Part shown: one piece after another, positions 1 through 6,789 of the stretch | How the letters are laid out: each line of letters starts with the position of its first letter | Numbering within the stretch: the first letter of the stretch is position 1 | Source of the DNA: Phycisphaerae bacterium | GTDB lineage: Bacteria; Planctomycetota; Phycisphaerae; Phycisphaerales; SM1A02 | Assembly (NCBI GenBank): GCA_018663565.1 | Contig: JABJQE010000134.1 | Location: 1-8,069, forward strand | DNA length: 8,069 nucleotides | Reading direction: 5' to 3' | Notes under the pieces: model-generated | Databases searched by the model: none | Told to the model about the DNA's origin: nothing | The model's input: only the letters and a program-made list of their open reading frames with translations | Made by a program: the position numbers and the translations under genes

Positions 1-296
1 TCGCCTCGGCGTTGTCCTTCTTGCTTGTGCGTTTTGTGGCTCACGGACCGAGTGACGGGGCTGAGTCGTATCTTGAGGCCTTGCTTGAGCCACCGGCTTC
101 CGCGCCGGCGCCAGTGTTGATTGCCGTGGCGCCTTCTGTGGTGTCCCAGCCGATTTCTGGTGGAAGTTTGAGCCATGCCAATTCATCGTCCGGCGCCGCT
201 GCACCAGCAGCGCCGACTTCATTTGTTGACACGCTGCGATCAGGCCACGCGGGTCTTCGCAGCTATGACCGTAGTCAATTGAGAGCGAACCAATGA
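1..296 (+). CDS. Probable NarJ/TorD-type nitrate reductase chaperone, C-terminal part
   Basis: This is the 3' end of a gene that begins before the window; the frame is open from base 3 and ends at TGA 294-296. NarJ proteins insert the molybdenum cofactor into NarG and hold NarGH for docking on NarI in the cytoplasm. The assignment rests mainly on position: the stop overlaps the narI start in an ATGA, exactly where narJ sits in narGHJI operons. The visible 97 residues begin with a helix-like stretch (FLLVRFVAHG, ESYLEALLEP) that would suit the end of a NarJ helical bundle. A low-complexity Ala/Pro/Ser tail follows, and then a short polar end (RSYDRSQLRANQ). No diagnostic NarJ motif is visible in this piece, so a different small subunit cannot be excluded. 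The TTG at 12 is an internal codon and not a credible start. Confidence 0.55.
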   Translation, partial: ASALSFLLVRFVAHGPSDGAESYLEALLEPPASAPAPVLIAVAPSVVSQPISGGSLSHANSSSGAAAPAAPTSFVDTLRSGHAGLRSYDRSQLRANQ

Positions 297-1819
297 ACAA
301 CTTTCTTTGGGGTGTCTTCCCTTACATCTGCATCGTGCTCTTCTTCGCAGTGCCCATTATCAGGATGGTCTTCCGTCCATACACGTGGAGCACACGTGCA
401 AGCGGCCTGTTTGGGCGGCGGCTGCTTGGTGGTGCGTCTACGTTGTTCCACTGGGGATTGGTCCTACTGCTTGCAGGCCACCTCTTTGGCCTCTTTGGAG
501 GTCTAATTGGATCTGAGCACTCGATGAGTGTCTTCTTCTGGCTCGGAATGATCGGCGGTTTCATGGTGCTTGTTGGGGCGATCCTCATGCTGTGGCGTCG
601 CATGACGAACCCAGAGGTCATCGCGATGAGTCAATTCGAGGACTACGCGATTCACTTCTTCCTGATCGCGATTGTGGCGTTGGCCCTGTTCCAAGTGCTC
701 ACCCATAAGATCTTTGGGATTGCCTATACGGCCTCTGCCTGGTCGGCGAGTCTGTGGACGTTCCATCCGCAGCCTGAACTCATGGAATCGGCGAGTGTTC
801 TTACAAAGTGGCATGTCTTCCTGGCATTGTGCTTCTTCGCCTATTTTCCATTCACCAAACTTGTGCACTTCTGGACATTCCCGGTGAACTACTTCGTTCG
901 CCCGTACCAGTCGATGCGAACCCAGAAGTACCGCTTCCAGCGGCACTGGGAGTTCGCCTTCCGGAGCGACAAATCGTGGCTCTTCTATGGACTCTGCCTC
1001 GTCGCAGCCGGCTGGATTGTTGCCGCATCGCTGCTCGGGCACCCCCGGATGGCTGGTGCCGACACGCCCTCGCTGGAACTGGTGAACAAGAACTCTGGCA
1101 TGATTGCCACCGAGTCAGGTACTTGGCTCATGGGTTATCCGTTGTATGTCAGTCAGTGCGCTCGATGCCATGGCATGAACGGTGAAGGCGACGGACCAGG
1201 AATGGATTCGCCTACGTTCGCATCATTGCCCCGAGACTTGGTGCACCGCGGCGGGCACAAAGGTGCGCGGTATCACTTCATATCAACTGAGAATGGAATT
1301 GCATCGGATGACGATCTCTTCCGCACCATTGCATTTGGTTTGGATGGATCTGGCATGCCTGGTTTCTCAGACTTGAGTAACGAGCAGATTCTATCGCTTG
1401 TGGACGTTCTCAACGAGTTTCGTTCTGAAGGTCCAGAATCCGGCGCGACACTTGTCGTGGGTGACCCACCAGCTTCCACTCCAGAAATGCTCGCCAAGGG
1501 CGCAGAACTCTGGGCGGCGAATTGTGTGGAGTGTCACGGCGCCGACGGCAGCGGTGGAACAAAGCAGGTCATTAGTTGGCGGCAAACAGGTCCGGAGTCA
1601 TGGGAAGAGATCAAGCCAGCTCGGCTTGACCGAGGTGAGGTCAAAGCTGGATCTTCACCCAAGGACATCTACACCAGAATCACGCTTGGTGTACCTGGTG
1701 CATATGGCGAGAGCAACGTGATGTTTGCCTTCCCGCAGTTGACTGAAGATGAGCGGTGGGCGCTAGTTCACCATGTCCGAGAGACGATTCTCCCGAAGGG
1801 GACCACGAACGTTGAATGA
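293..1819 (+). CDS. narI: NarI respiratory nitrate reductase gamma subunit fused to a diheme cytochrome c
   Basis: The protein has 508 residues, against about 225 for ordinary NarI. Residues 1-225 are the NarI domain: five membrane helices, with b-heme ligand candidates H53 and H63 (ten apart) and H174 and H192 (eighteen apart), the same spacing as H56/H66 and H187/H205 of E. coli NarI. It should take electrons from quinol and pass them to NarGH. A sixth helix (about 229-248) follows, then about 260 residues with two heme c sites, CARCH at 289-293 and CVECH at 411-415. Probable Met ligands are M355 (GMP) and M477. NarI normally ends in the cytoplasm, so one more helix puts this c-type part in the periplasm, where heme c is attached. 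The ATG overlaps the upstream stop (ATGA), with GAGAG at 281-285 as a weak ribosome site. Separate diheme NarC of Thermus nar operons is a functional parallel. Identification is firm; the electron route is inferred. Confidence 0.93.
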   Translation: MNNFLWGVFPYICIVLFFAVPIIRMVFRPYTWSTRASGLFGRRLLGGASTLFHWGLVLLLAGHLFGLFGGLIGSEHSMSVFFWLGMIGGFMVLVGAILMLWRRMTNPEVIAMSQFEDYAIHFFLIAIVALALFQVLTHKIFGIAYTASAWSASLWTFHPQPELMESASVLTKWHVFLALCFFAYFPFTKLVHFWTFPVNYFVRPYQSMRTQKYRFQRHWEFAFRSDKSWLFYGLCLVAAGWIVAASLLGHPRMAGADTPSLELVNKNSGMIATESGTWLMGYPLYVSQCARCHGMNGEGDGPGMDSPTFASLPRDLVHRGGHKGARYHFISTENGIASDDDLFRTIAFGLDGSGMPGFSDLSNEQILSLVDVLNEFRSEGPESGATLVVGDPPASTPEMLAKGAELWAANCVECHGADGSGGTKQVISWRQTGPESWEEIKPARLDRGEVKAGSSPKDIYTRITLGVPGAYGESNVMFAFPQLTEDERWALVHHVRETILPKGTTNVE

Positions 1820-2021
1820 GTAGTTGATTCGCGAGGTCACTCGCAGGCCGATGGGTCAGAAGGGCGGAAGGGGCCTGGAGACCAGTAGTGAACGTATGCA
1901 GACGAGCACATATCTGGAACGGACTTTGGTCTGTCGGGTGCGCGCTGCCATGTTCCATGCGGTTGTTCTTTCACGGTGCGCATTGTGTGCGCCAAGTAGC
2001 AACAAACTAAGGCCAATAGCA
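1820..2021 (+). other. Gene-free gap between narI and the transporter genes
   Basis: These 202 bases hold no convincing gene. The only reading frame crossing them starts at a TTG (1824) and gives a basic peptide with no recognisable domain before it reaches the transporter-like segment at 2022. A small perfect hairpin (GCGAG, loop GTCA, CTCGC; 1831-1844) lies just after the narI stop but has no T run. I found no clear FNR-type TTGAT-N4-ATCAA palindrome and no good -35/-10 pair. The gap is longer than the others in the operon, and a degenerated gene or an internal promoter could lie here. Confidence 0.4.
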
Positions 2022-2192
2022 ATGGACATTCGGAACAAAGCAACTGCAGCCGATCTGTTCAGCCTGAAGGCCAGGCCAATGCGGGCGTTCTATACGTCGT
2101 GGTTTGCCTTCTTCCTATGTTTCTCTGCATGGTTCGGCGGCGCATCGCCGCGATGGAAAGTCTTGTCGACGGGAGTTCGAAATGCCCAGTGA
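2022..2192 (+). pseudogene. N-terminal remnant (or mini-ORF) of a second nitrate transporter of the NNP/MFS family
   Basis: The 56-codon frame starts at ATG 2022, with AAGG at 2009-2012 as a possible ribosome site, and stops at TGA 2190-2192. It reads like the opening of nitrate/nitrite porters of the NRT2/NarK1 class: a polar lead (KATAADLFSLKARPMRAF) followed by a first membrane helix rich in aromatic residues (SWFAFFLCFSAWFG). Such proteins usually continue with a segment like IAPLMP and eleven more helices. Here the resemblance stops after WFG and the frame ends about 16 residues later. It overlaps the start of the next transporter gene by 11 bases, and that gene has its own complete first helix in another frame. 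The simplest reading is the stub left by deletion of an upstream paralogue. Alternatives are a translated one-helix peptide coupled to narK1, or an extended leader. Recognition of the motif is from memory of the family. Confidence 0.55.
2171..2175 (+). promoter_or_regulatory. Ribosome binding site fixing the narK1 start
   Basis: GGGAG stands six bases before ATG 2182. The same frame is open back to a TTG at 2104, but that extension has no ribosome site and encodes a hydrophilic stretch that overlaps the transporter remnant in another frame, so ATG 2182 is preferred. Confidence 0.65.
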
Positions 2193-3693
2193 CATAGACA
2201 GAAAAGCTTGGTGGATTCTCACCGCTAGCACGCTGTCATTCACGATCTGCTTTGCAGTGTGGATGCTCAATGGTGTCCTGATTACTTTTCTTGTCGATCA
2301 TGGGATTTTCAAATGGGGGCCCTCGGAAATGGGCTGGTTGATCGGCATCCCGGTTCTGACTGGTGCGGTCTTCCGGCTTCCACTTGGCGTCGCTACAGAC
2401 CGGTGGGGTGGAAGGCTCGTTAATAGCGTGTTGCTGCTGGTGACGGCGGTGCCAATGTTTTTGTTGGGTTCTTGCAATACTTATTGGCAGTTCTTCTTTG
2501 CGAGTTTGGGCTTCGGGCTTGCCGGTTCGAGCTTTGCGGTAGGAATCGCCTATACGTCAGTATGGTTTCCAAGACGTCTTCAAGGAACGGCCCTTGGCAT
2601 CTTCGGATCGGGCAATGCAGGTGCTGCTCTGACCGTGTTGATTGCTCCATACTTGCTCGGGGTGTTTACCGCCGGGGGAGAAAATCCAGATGGGTGGCGA
2701 TGGCTTCCGAGGATTTATGCCGGTGTGTTGGTTGTGACGGCGATTGTGTTCCTGCTTACTACGACAACCAGAATTGCTGCCGGCGGCGGGGGGCGGACTC
2801 TCGGGCAGCGGCTCCGACCCTTGGCATCGATGCGTGTTTGGCGATTTGGCCTGTACTACTTCTTCGTCTTCGGTGGATTCGTGGCTCTCGCCCAGTGGCT
2901 GGTGCCCTACTACGTCAATGCCTACGGCACGACGGTCGTGCTGGCTGGCATCCTGACCGCGATCTTTAGCTTTCCTTCCGGCGTCATTCGAGCGCTTGGT
3001 GGTTGGATGTCCGATCGATGGGGGGCTAGGCCTGTGCTGTACTGGGTGTTCGGTACTTCGATTATCTGCTGCGCATTGCTGATCGTTCCGCAGATGGACA
3101 TACACGCACCCGGAAGCGGTGTGATGGCACGGCGAGCGGGCGTTGTGAGCGCGGTAACGGCGAACTCGATCGTGGTGGAATCGGACGGTTTCGACCCAGT
3201 CACGTACGAGATGTCGCCGAAGGATGGCGATCTTGTTTCGGAAGTTGAACGCCGCTCTGGCACGTTGGTCTTCCCGAGAGGGATGTCCTGGCATGAACCG
3301 ACAGTGGATGTCGGGCAGCAGGTTGGCAAGAAAGATCTGATTGCTCGCGGTATTACCCATATCTTCTTTCAAGCCAATATCTGGATATTCACGGCGCTTT
3401 GTTTCATCATTGGATCGTTGATGGGTATTGGCAAGGCGGCCGTCTACAAACACATTCCCGAGTACTTCCCCGAGGACGTCGGTGTGGCTGCAGGGATGGT
3501 TGGTGTGCTTGGTGGCCTCGGCGGCTTCGCGCTGCCTGTGGCCTTCGGCTATTTGCTCCGCGGAACAGGCCTTTGGACGACCAGTTGGATGTTCCTGTTG
3601 GTGGTCGCCTGCATTTGCTTGCTGTGGATGCATCGGGTCGTTCGGAGGGTCACCCGCGAGCACGCTCCAGAACTGCTGAGGCGAATCGAATAG
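2182..3693 (+). CDS. narK: NarK1-type MFS nitrate transporter with a periplasmic inserted domain
   Basis: This 503-residue protein of the nitrate/nitrite porter family would bring nitrate across the inner membrane, probably with protons as for other NarK1-type carriers. Twelve membrane helices can be traced. The substrate arginines match NarK R89 and R305: R65 in helix 2 (TGAVFRLPLG) and R270 in helix 8 (GVIRALGGWMSDRWGAR), the latter followed by the MFS loop motif. Gly-rich nitrate signatures lie in helix 5 (GIFGSGNAGAAL, 139-150) and helix 11 (GMVGVLGGLGGF, 438-449). Between helices 9 and 10, about residues 304-394 form a soluble insertion with beta-strand and Gly patterns like a barrel-sandwich fold (GTLVFPRGMSW, VDVGQQVGKKDLIARG). 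With a cytoplasmic N-terminus this loop faces the periplasm. Similar insertions seem to occur in other NarK1-like proteins, as far as I recall. The gene lies in the nar transporter cluster, 51 bases before the next carrier. Confidence 0.9.
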   Translation: MPSDIDRKAWWILTASTLSFTICFAVWMLNGVLITFLVDHGIFKWGPSEMGWLIGIPVLTGAVFRLPLGVATDRWGGRLVNSVLLLVTAVPMFLLGSCNTYWQFFFASLGFGLAGSSFAVGIAYTSVWFPRRLQGTALGIFGSGNAGAALTVLIAPYLLGVFTAGGENPDGWRWLPRIYAGVLVVTAIVFLLTTTTRIAAGGGGRTLGQRLRPLASMRVWRFGLYYFFVFGGFVALAQWLVPYYVNAYGTTVVLAGILTAIFSFPSGVIRALGGWMSDRWGARPVLYWVFGTSIICCALLIVPQMDIHAPGSGVMARRAGVVSAVTANSIVVESDGFDPVTYEMSPKDGDLVSEVERRSGTLVFPRGMSWHEPTVDVGQQVGKKDLIARGITHIFFQANIWIFTALCFIIGSLMGIGKAAVYKHIPEYFPEDVGVAAGMVGVLGGLGGFALPVAFGYLLRGTGLWTTSWMFLLVVACICLLWMHRVVRRVTREHAPELLRRIE

Positions 3694-3730
3694 AGCCAGC
3701 CATGATGCTACGAACCATGTGTTTACTTGA

Positions 3731-3735
3731 AAGGA
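3731..3735 (+). promoter_or_regulatory. Ribosome binding site fixing the narK2 start
   Basis: AAGGA lies nine bases before ATG 3745. The in-frame TTG at 3727 lies upstream of this site and would add only six residues; the ATG start also gives the N-terminus expected from E. coli NarK (tryptophan, PED, FW, then GKRIAKRNLW). Confidence 0.65.
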
Positions 3736-3744
3736 ACTTTCCCA

Positions 3745-5361
3745 ATGCCTGAACTCGCAAAATGGGAACCGGAAGACAACCAGTTTTGGGATAGCCAGGG
3801 AAAGCGGATCGCCAAACGCAACCTCTGGCTTTCAATTCCCAACTTGCTGCTTGGTTTCTCGGTCTGGATCTACTGGGGGATGATCGCCAAGTACATCCAG
3901 GAGATTCATTTTGGCAGTGGTGGAGGTCTTTTCAACTTCACCTTCATGAACGACGGCCAGCCGTACGACGAGGCTGGCTACCGGGCACTGCTCTTCACCT
4001 TGCCCGCAGTGGCGGGCCTTGCGGGGGCGACACTTCGAATACCAAACTCGTTCGTGATCGCCATCAGCGGCGGTCGGAACGTGAAGTTCATGACTTCGCT
4101 GCTGCTCATACTTCCGGCCTTGGGCGCGGGCATCGGACTGCAGGATCATACGACCCCGTTCTGGGTGTTCATCATCCTTGCGTCCCTTTCTGGTGTGGGC
4201 GGAGGCGCGTTCGCCTCCTCCATGTCCAACATTTCGTTCTTCTTCCCCAAACGCATGCAGGGTTTAGCTCTGGGATTGAACGCGGGGCTAGGAAATCTCG
4301 GCGTGAGCGCGATGCAGTTCCTGATCCCATGGGTTATCACCTTCCCGCTGTTTGGTGCATTCAGTGGCGACCCCTACACGTTCGAGACTGACGGTGTACA
4401 GACGAACATGTGGATTCAGAATGCCGGGCTCGTCTGGGTTCCAATTCTGGCTGCTTTGGTCATTCTCGCATTCCTGCTCATGCACAACATGCCGTTCCAC
4501 AAACACGGCGGCACGCCGGTGGCGGTGGTCAAATACCTGTGGCTGACGATCCTGGGTTACTTTGGTGCCGCAGCCGGCATCTTCCTGCTCGTCATTCCCT
4601 GGGGCGGCTTCCCGATGTTGCTCAAGACCTTCCTGATTGTGGTGGTGGCGATCGTGATCACACTGCTCGGGATGCGATTCCTGACGCCACGTGAGACGAA
4701 GGCCAGCCTGCAGGGCCAGTTCGGTATTTTCCGTGAGAAGCACAATTGGATCATGACTTGGCTCTATGTGATGACATTTGGTTCGTTCATCGGCTACGCC
4801 AATGCATTCCCCAAACTTATCGACGATGTGTTCGGGGTGGTCCAGACCGGCATCAATAAGGGTGATTCCACAGGCTTGTCATCGGCCGGATATATCTGGA
4901 TCGGAGCGGGCGTGGGCGCTTTGCTTCGTCCGGTAGGGGGTTGGATATCCGACAAGTGGGGTGGTGCGCGTGTGACGCACTGGGACACAATCATCATGAT
5001 TGCTGCCACGATTGGCGCCGGATATTTCGTCTCGCTGGCGATGCAGTCGGAGAACCCCAAGCAGTACTTCATCCCGTTCCTGCTGCTCTTCATCCTTCTG
5101 TTCGCCACCACAGGCATCGGCAACGGCTCGACCTTTCGCATGATCGGCGTCATCTTCGATCGCGACATGCGGGGTCCGGTGCTCGGGTGGACCTCGGCGG
5201 TCGCCGCGTACGGGGCCTATCTCATTCCAAAGATCTTCGGCACTCAGATTAAGGCCGGGACTCCCCAATATGCCCTTTACGGTTTCGCCGGCTACTACCT
5301 GTCTTGCCTGATCGTGAACTGGTGGTTCTACGCCCGTAAAGGCGCTGAAATCAAGTGCTGA
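3745..5361 (+). CDS. narK: NarK/NarK2-type MFS nitrate/nitrite transporter with an extra helix pair
   Basis: This 538-residue inner-membrane carrier is close to E. coli NarK (463 residues), which exchanges cytoplasmic nitrite for nitrate. The N-terminus matches the NarK pattern (WEPEDNQFW, GKRIAKRNLW). The two substrate arginines are R98 in helix 2 (GATLRIPNSF) and R395 in a late helix (GALLRPVGGWISDKWGGAR). The nitrate signatures are GVGGGAFASSMSNISFFFPK (150-169) with GLNAGLGNLGVSAMQ (177-191), and TTGIGNGSTFRMIGVIF (455-471). About 50 additional residues (260-312) after helix 6 form two hydrophobic spans that E. coli NarK lacks, giving a predicted 14 helices. Adding a pair keeps the topology of the second half. 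The loop after the second signature is shorter than in E. coli (RDMRGPVLGWTSA). It lies 51 bases after narK1 and 30 before the subunit III gene, so co-transcription is likely. Family assignment is firm; transport direction is inferred. Confidence 0.95.
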   Translation: MPELAKWEPEDNQFWDSQGKRIAKRNLWLSIPNLLLGFSVWIYWGMIAKYIQEIHFGSGGGLFNFTFMNDGQPYDEAGYRALLFTLPAVAGLAGATLRIPNSFVIAISGGRNVKFMTSLLLILPALGAGIGLQDHTTPFWVFIILASLSGVGGGAFASSMSNISFFFPKRMQGLALGLNAGLGNLGVSAMQFLIPWVITFPLFGAFSGDPYTFETDGVQTNMWIQNAGLVWVPILAALVILAFLLMHNMPFHKHGGTPVAVVKYLWLTILGYFGAAAGIFLLVIPWGGFPMLLKTFLIVVVAIVITLLGMRFLTPRETKASLQGQFGIFREKHNWIMTWLYVMTFGSFIGYANAFPKLIDDVFGVVQTGINKGDSTGLSSAGYIWIGAGVGALLRPVGGWISDKWGGARVTHWDTIIMIAATIGAGYFVSLAMQSENPKQYFIPFLLLFILLFATTGIGNGSTFRMIGVIFDRDMRGPVLGWTSAVAAYGAYLIPKIFGTQIKAGTPQYALYGFAGYYLSCLIVNWWFYARKGAEIKC

Positions 5362-5391
5362 ACAGCCAAATTTGTTTGAGGAAGATTCACA

Positions 5392-6609
5392 ATGTCTGTT
5401 ATTGATACGACAAATGTCCTTGGCGAAGCGCACGAACCCAATCTTGCGCATCACTTTGAAACCATGGAGCAGCAGCACGATGCTGGAAAACTCGGCATGT
5501 GGCTGTTTCTCGCTACAGAGGTTCTGCTCTTTGGCGGGTTGTTTTGTGCCTATGCAGTGTTTCGCGCTAATCACCCCGCGCTCTTCGTGTGGGGCGAACA
5601 GTTCATGGATGAGAAACTCGGTGTAGCCAATACTGCCATCTTGCTCATAAGCAGCATGACAATTGCGATGGCAATTACCTACATCCAGCGTAATCAGCGT
5701 CGTATGGCGATGTTCGCAGTGGCAGTGACGTTCATTTGCGGGGCCATCTTTATGGCTATCAAGTCAGTGGAGTATGGCCACAAGTTTGACCAGAACCTGA
5801 TGTGGGGAACAGGATTCTATGAGGCTCCCGAGGGGGGGCATGGTGGTGTCGCCGCCGCTGCGGTTCCTGCTGCTCCGGGGAACGCCAAAGATGGCCGCAA
5901 GTCGTGGGATAACACGTGTCGCTCATGTCACGGCGCGAATGGTGAAGGAGTTGAAGGCCAAGGCATGGATGTTCGGTCAAGCGCATTCATTCAAGAGCTT
6001 GACGACGACGGCGTGTTGGCATTCATCAAGAAGGGGCGGGCGATTGCCGATCCGGCAAACACAACAGGAATCGCAATGCCACCAAAGGGCGGCAATCCGC
6101 TGCTCAAGGACAAGGACATCCGTAATCTTGTGGCCTACCTTCGCGATATGCAGGTGCCTGTCGGTGACGCAGCGGTTGCTGATGAAACCTCGAGTGAAAC
6201 AGTGGTCGCTGCCACAGGGAAGGTGTCATCTGAGGAGCAGGAGGTTGCGCCCCCGGCCACGAATTGGTTGCCGAAGTCTTCAATCCCCAATGCGCCTGAA
6301 GGTCCAGCTGGAATCACCGATCGCTACATCATGGACGTCGAGTACACCGTATACAAGCCCGTGCCGCAGTTCGACCCAGATCGGCCCGCGAATGCCCATC
6401 TGTTCTTCGGCATCTACTTCCTCATGACCGGGCTTCATGGCATTCACGTGATTGCGGGCATGCTCGTGATGCTCTGGCTGCTCTGGCGACTCGGTCGTCG
6501 GGACTTCGGACCTCGCTACTACGCTCCGGTCGAATGCGGTGCGTTGTACTGGCACATCGTCGACGTCATTTGGATTTTCCTGTTCCCGCTCTGGTACCTC
6601 ATCGCATAA
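5392..6609 (+). CDS. Heme-copper oxidase subunit III-like protein with an inserted cytochrome c domain
   Basis: This 405-residue membrane protein is a subunit III (CoxC/CyoC/NorE family) of the five-helix type, normally about 200 residues. Helices fall near 34-56, 80-98, 105-125, 335-360 and 382-403. Family marks are E43 (ATEVLLFGGLF), E127 (SVEYGHKF), the GLHGIHVIAG stretch (347-356) and YWHIVDVIWIFLF (386-398). Between helices 3 and 4 lie about 200 residues with one heme c site, CRSCH at 176-180, and a probable axial M229 (GIAMPP); an acidic, Ala-rich linker follows. With a cytoplasmic N-terminus this loop is periplasmic, as heme c needs. The gene has a GAGGA ribosome site (5378-5382) and lies 30 bases after narK2. 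No catalytic subunit I is nearby, so its partner could be an aa3-type oxidase or, like NorE, an NO reductase encoded elsewhere. The fusion is seen directly; the partner is unknown. Confidence 0.88.
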   Translation: MSVIDTTNVLGEAHEPNLAHHFETMEQQHDAGKLGMWLFLATEVLLFGGLFCAYAVFRANHPALFVWGEQFMDEKLGVANTAILLISSMTIAMAITYIQRNQRRMAMFAVAVTFICGAIFMAIKSVEYGHKFDQNLMWGTGFYEAPEGGHGGVAAAAVPAAPGNAKDGRKSWDNTCRSCHGANGEGVEGQGMDVRSSAFIQELDDDGVLAFIKKGRAIADPANTTGIAMPPKGGNPLLKDKDIRNLVAYLRDMQVPVGDAAVADETSSETVVAATGKVSSEEQEVAPPATNWLPKSSIPNAPEGPAGITDRYIMDVEYTVYKPVPQFDPDRPANAHLFFGIYFLMTGLHGIHVIAGMLVMLWLLWRLGRRDFGPRYYAPVECGALYWHIVDVIWIFLFPLWYLIA

Positions 6610-6620
6610 GACGCAGGTCT

Positions 6621-6635
6621 CTGGGGTACCCCCAG
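6621..6635 (+). terminator. Short GC hairpin after the subunit III gene, possible terminator
   Basis: A perfect six-pair stem (CTGGGG, loop TAC, CCCCAG) begins eleven bases after the stop codon. It is followed by AAGAGAATTTG and not by a T run, so it is a weak candidate for an intrinsic terminator. It would suit the end of the nar transporter cluster, because the next gene is of a different kind. Confidence 0.4.
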
Positions 6636-6789
6636 AAGAGAATTTGCCACGAGATGAAGTGGGCGGATCCCTATTGTCTGTTGCCCGTCAAAGAACGCTC
6701 AGGTCCCAAGGGAATTCGCCATAGGTCGATTTGGATTCATGGCCCCCGCGCAACTCCCCCGCGGCGAAGATGCGTACTATGTATAGCTC
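6636..6789 (+). other. Intergenic region upstream of the nuclease gene
   Basis: No gene or RNA was recognised here. A second hairpin is possible at 6746-6764 (CCGCG, nine-base loop, CGCGG). The stretch just before the next start (TACTATGTATAG, 6775-6786) is AT-rich and could hold a -10 element, but no matching -35 box at the usual spacing was found. An in-frame TAG at 6784-6786 closes the nuclease frame upstream. Confidence 0.35.

Noticed and set aside
1824..1839. TTGAT half-site after narI as an FNR box
   Set aside because: The second half would have to read ATCAA four bases on, but GAGGT is found.
1831..1844. Hairpin after narI as a transcription terminator
   Set aside because: The stem has only five pairs, the loop is followed by AGGCC and there is no T run.
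1973..1989. GCGCA / TGCGC inverted repeat as an operator
   Set aside because: The arms are only five bases in a GC-rich context and the extension is imperfect; chance occurrence is likely.
1824..2021. TTG-initiated extension of the transporter remnant
   Set aside because: The extra 66 residues are basic and resemble nothing, and no ribosome site precedes the TTG; the ATG at 2022 directly precedes the porter-like sequence.
2557..3663. Long minus-strand open frame (368 codons) opposite narK1
   Set aside because: It lies entirely within a well-recognised transporter gene, encodes a hydrophilic His/Arg/Pro-rich product with no domain, and is a codon-bias shadow.
4879..5574. Minus-strand frame (231 codons) across the narK2/subunit III junction
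   Set aside because: It spans two convincing plus-strand genes and their ribosome site, with no recognisable product.
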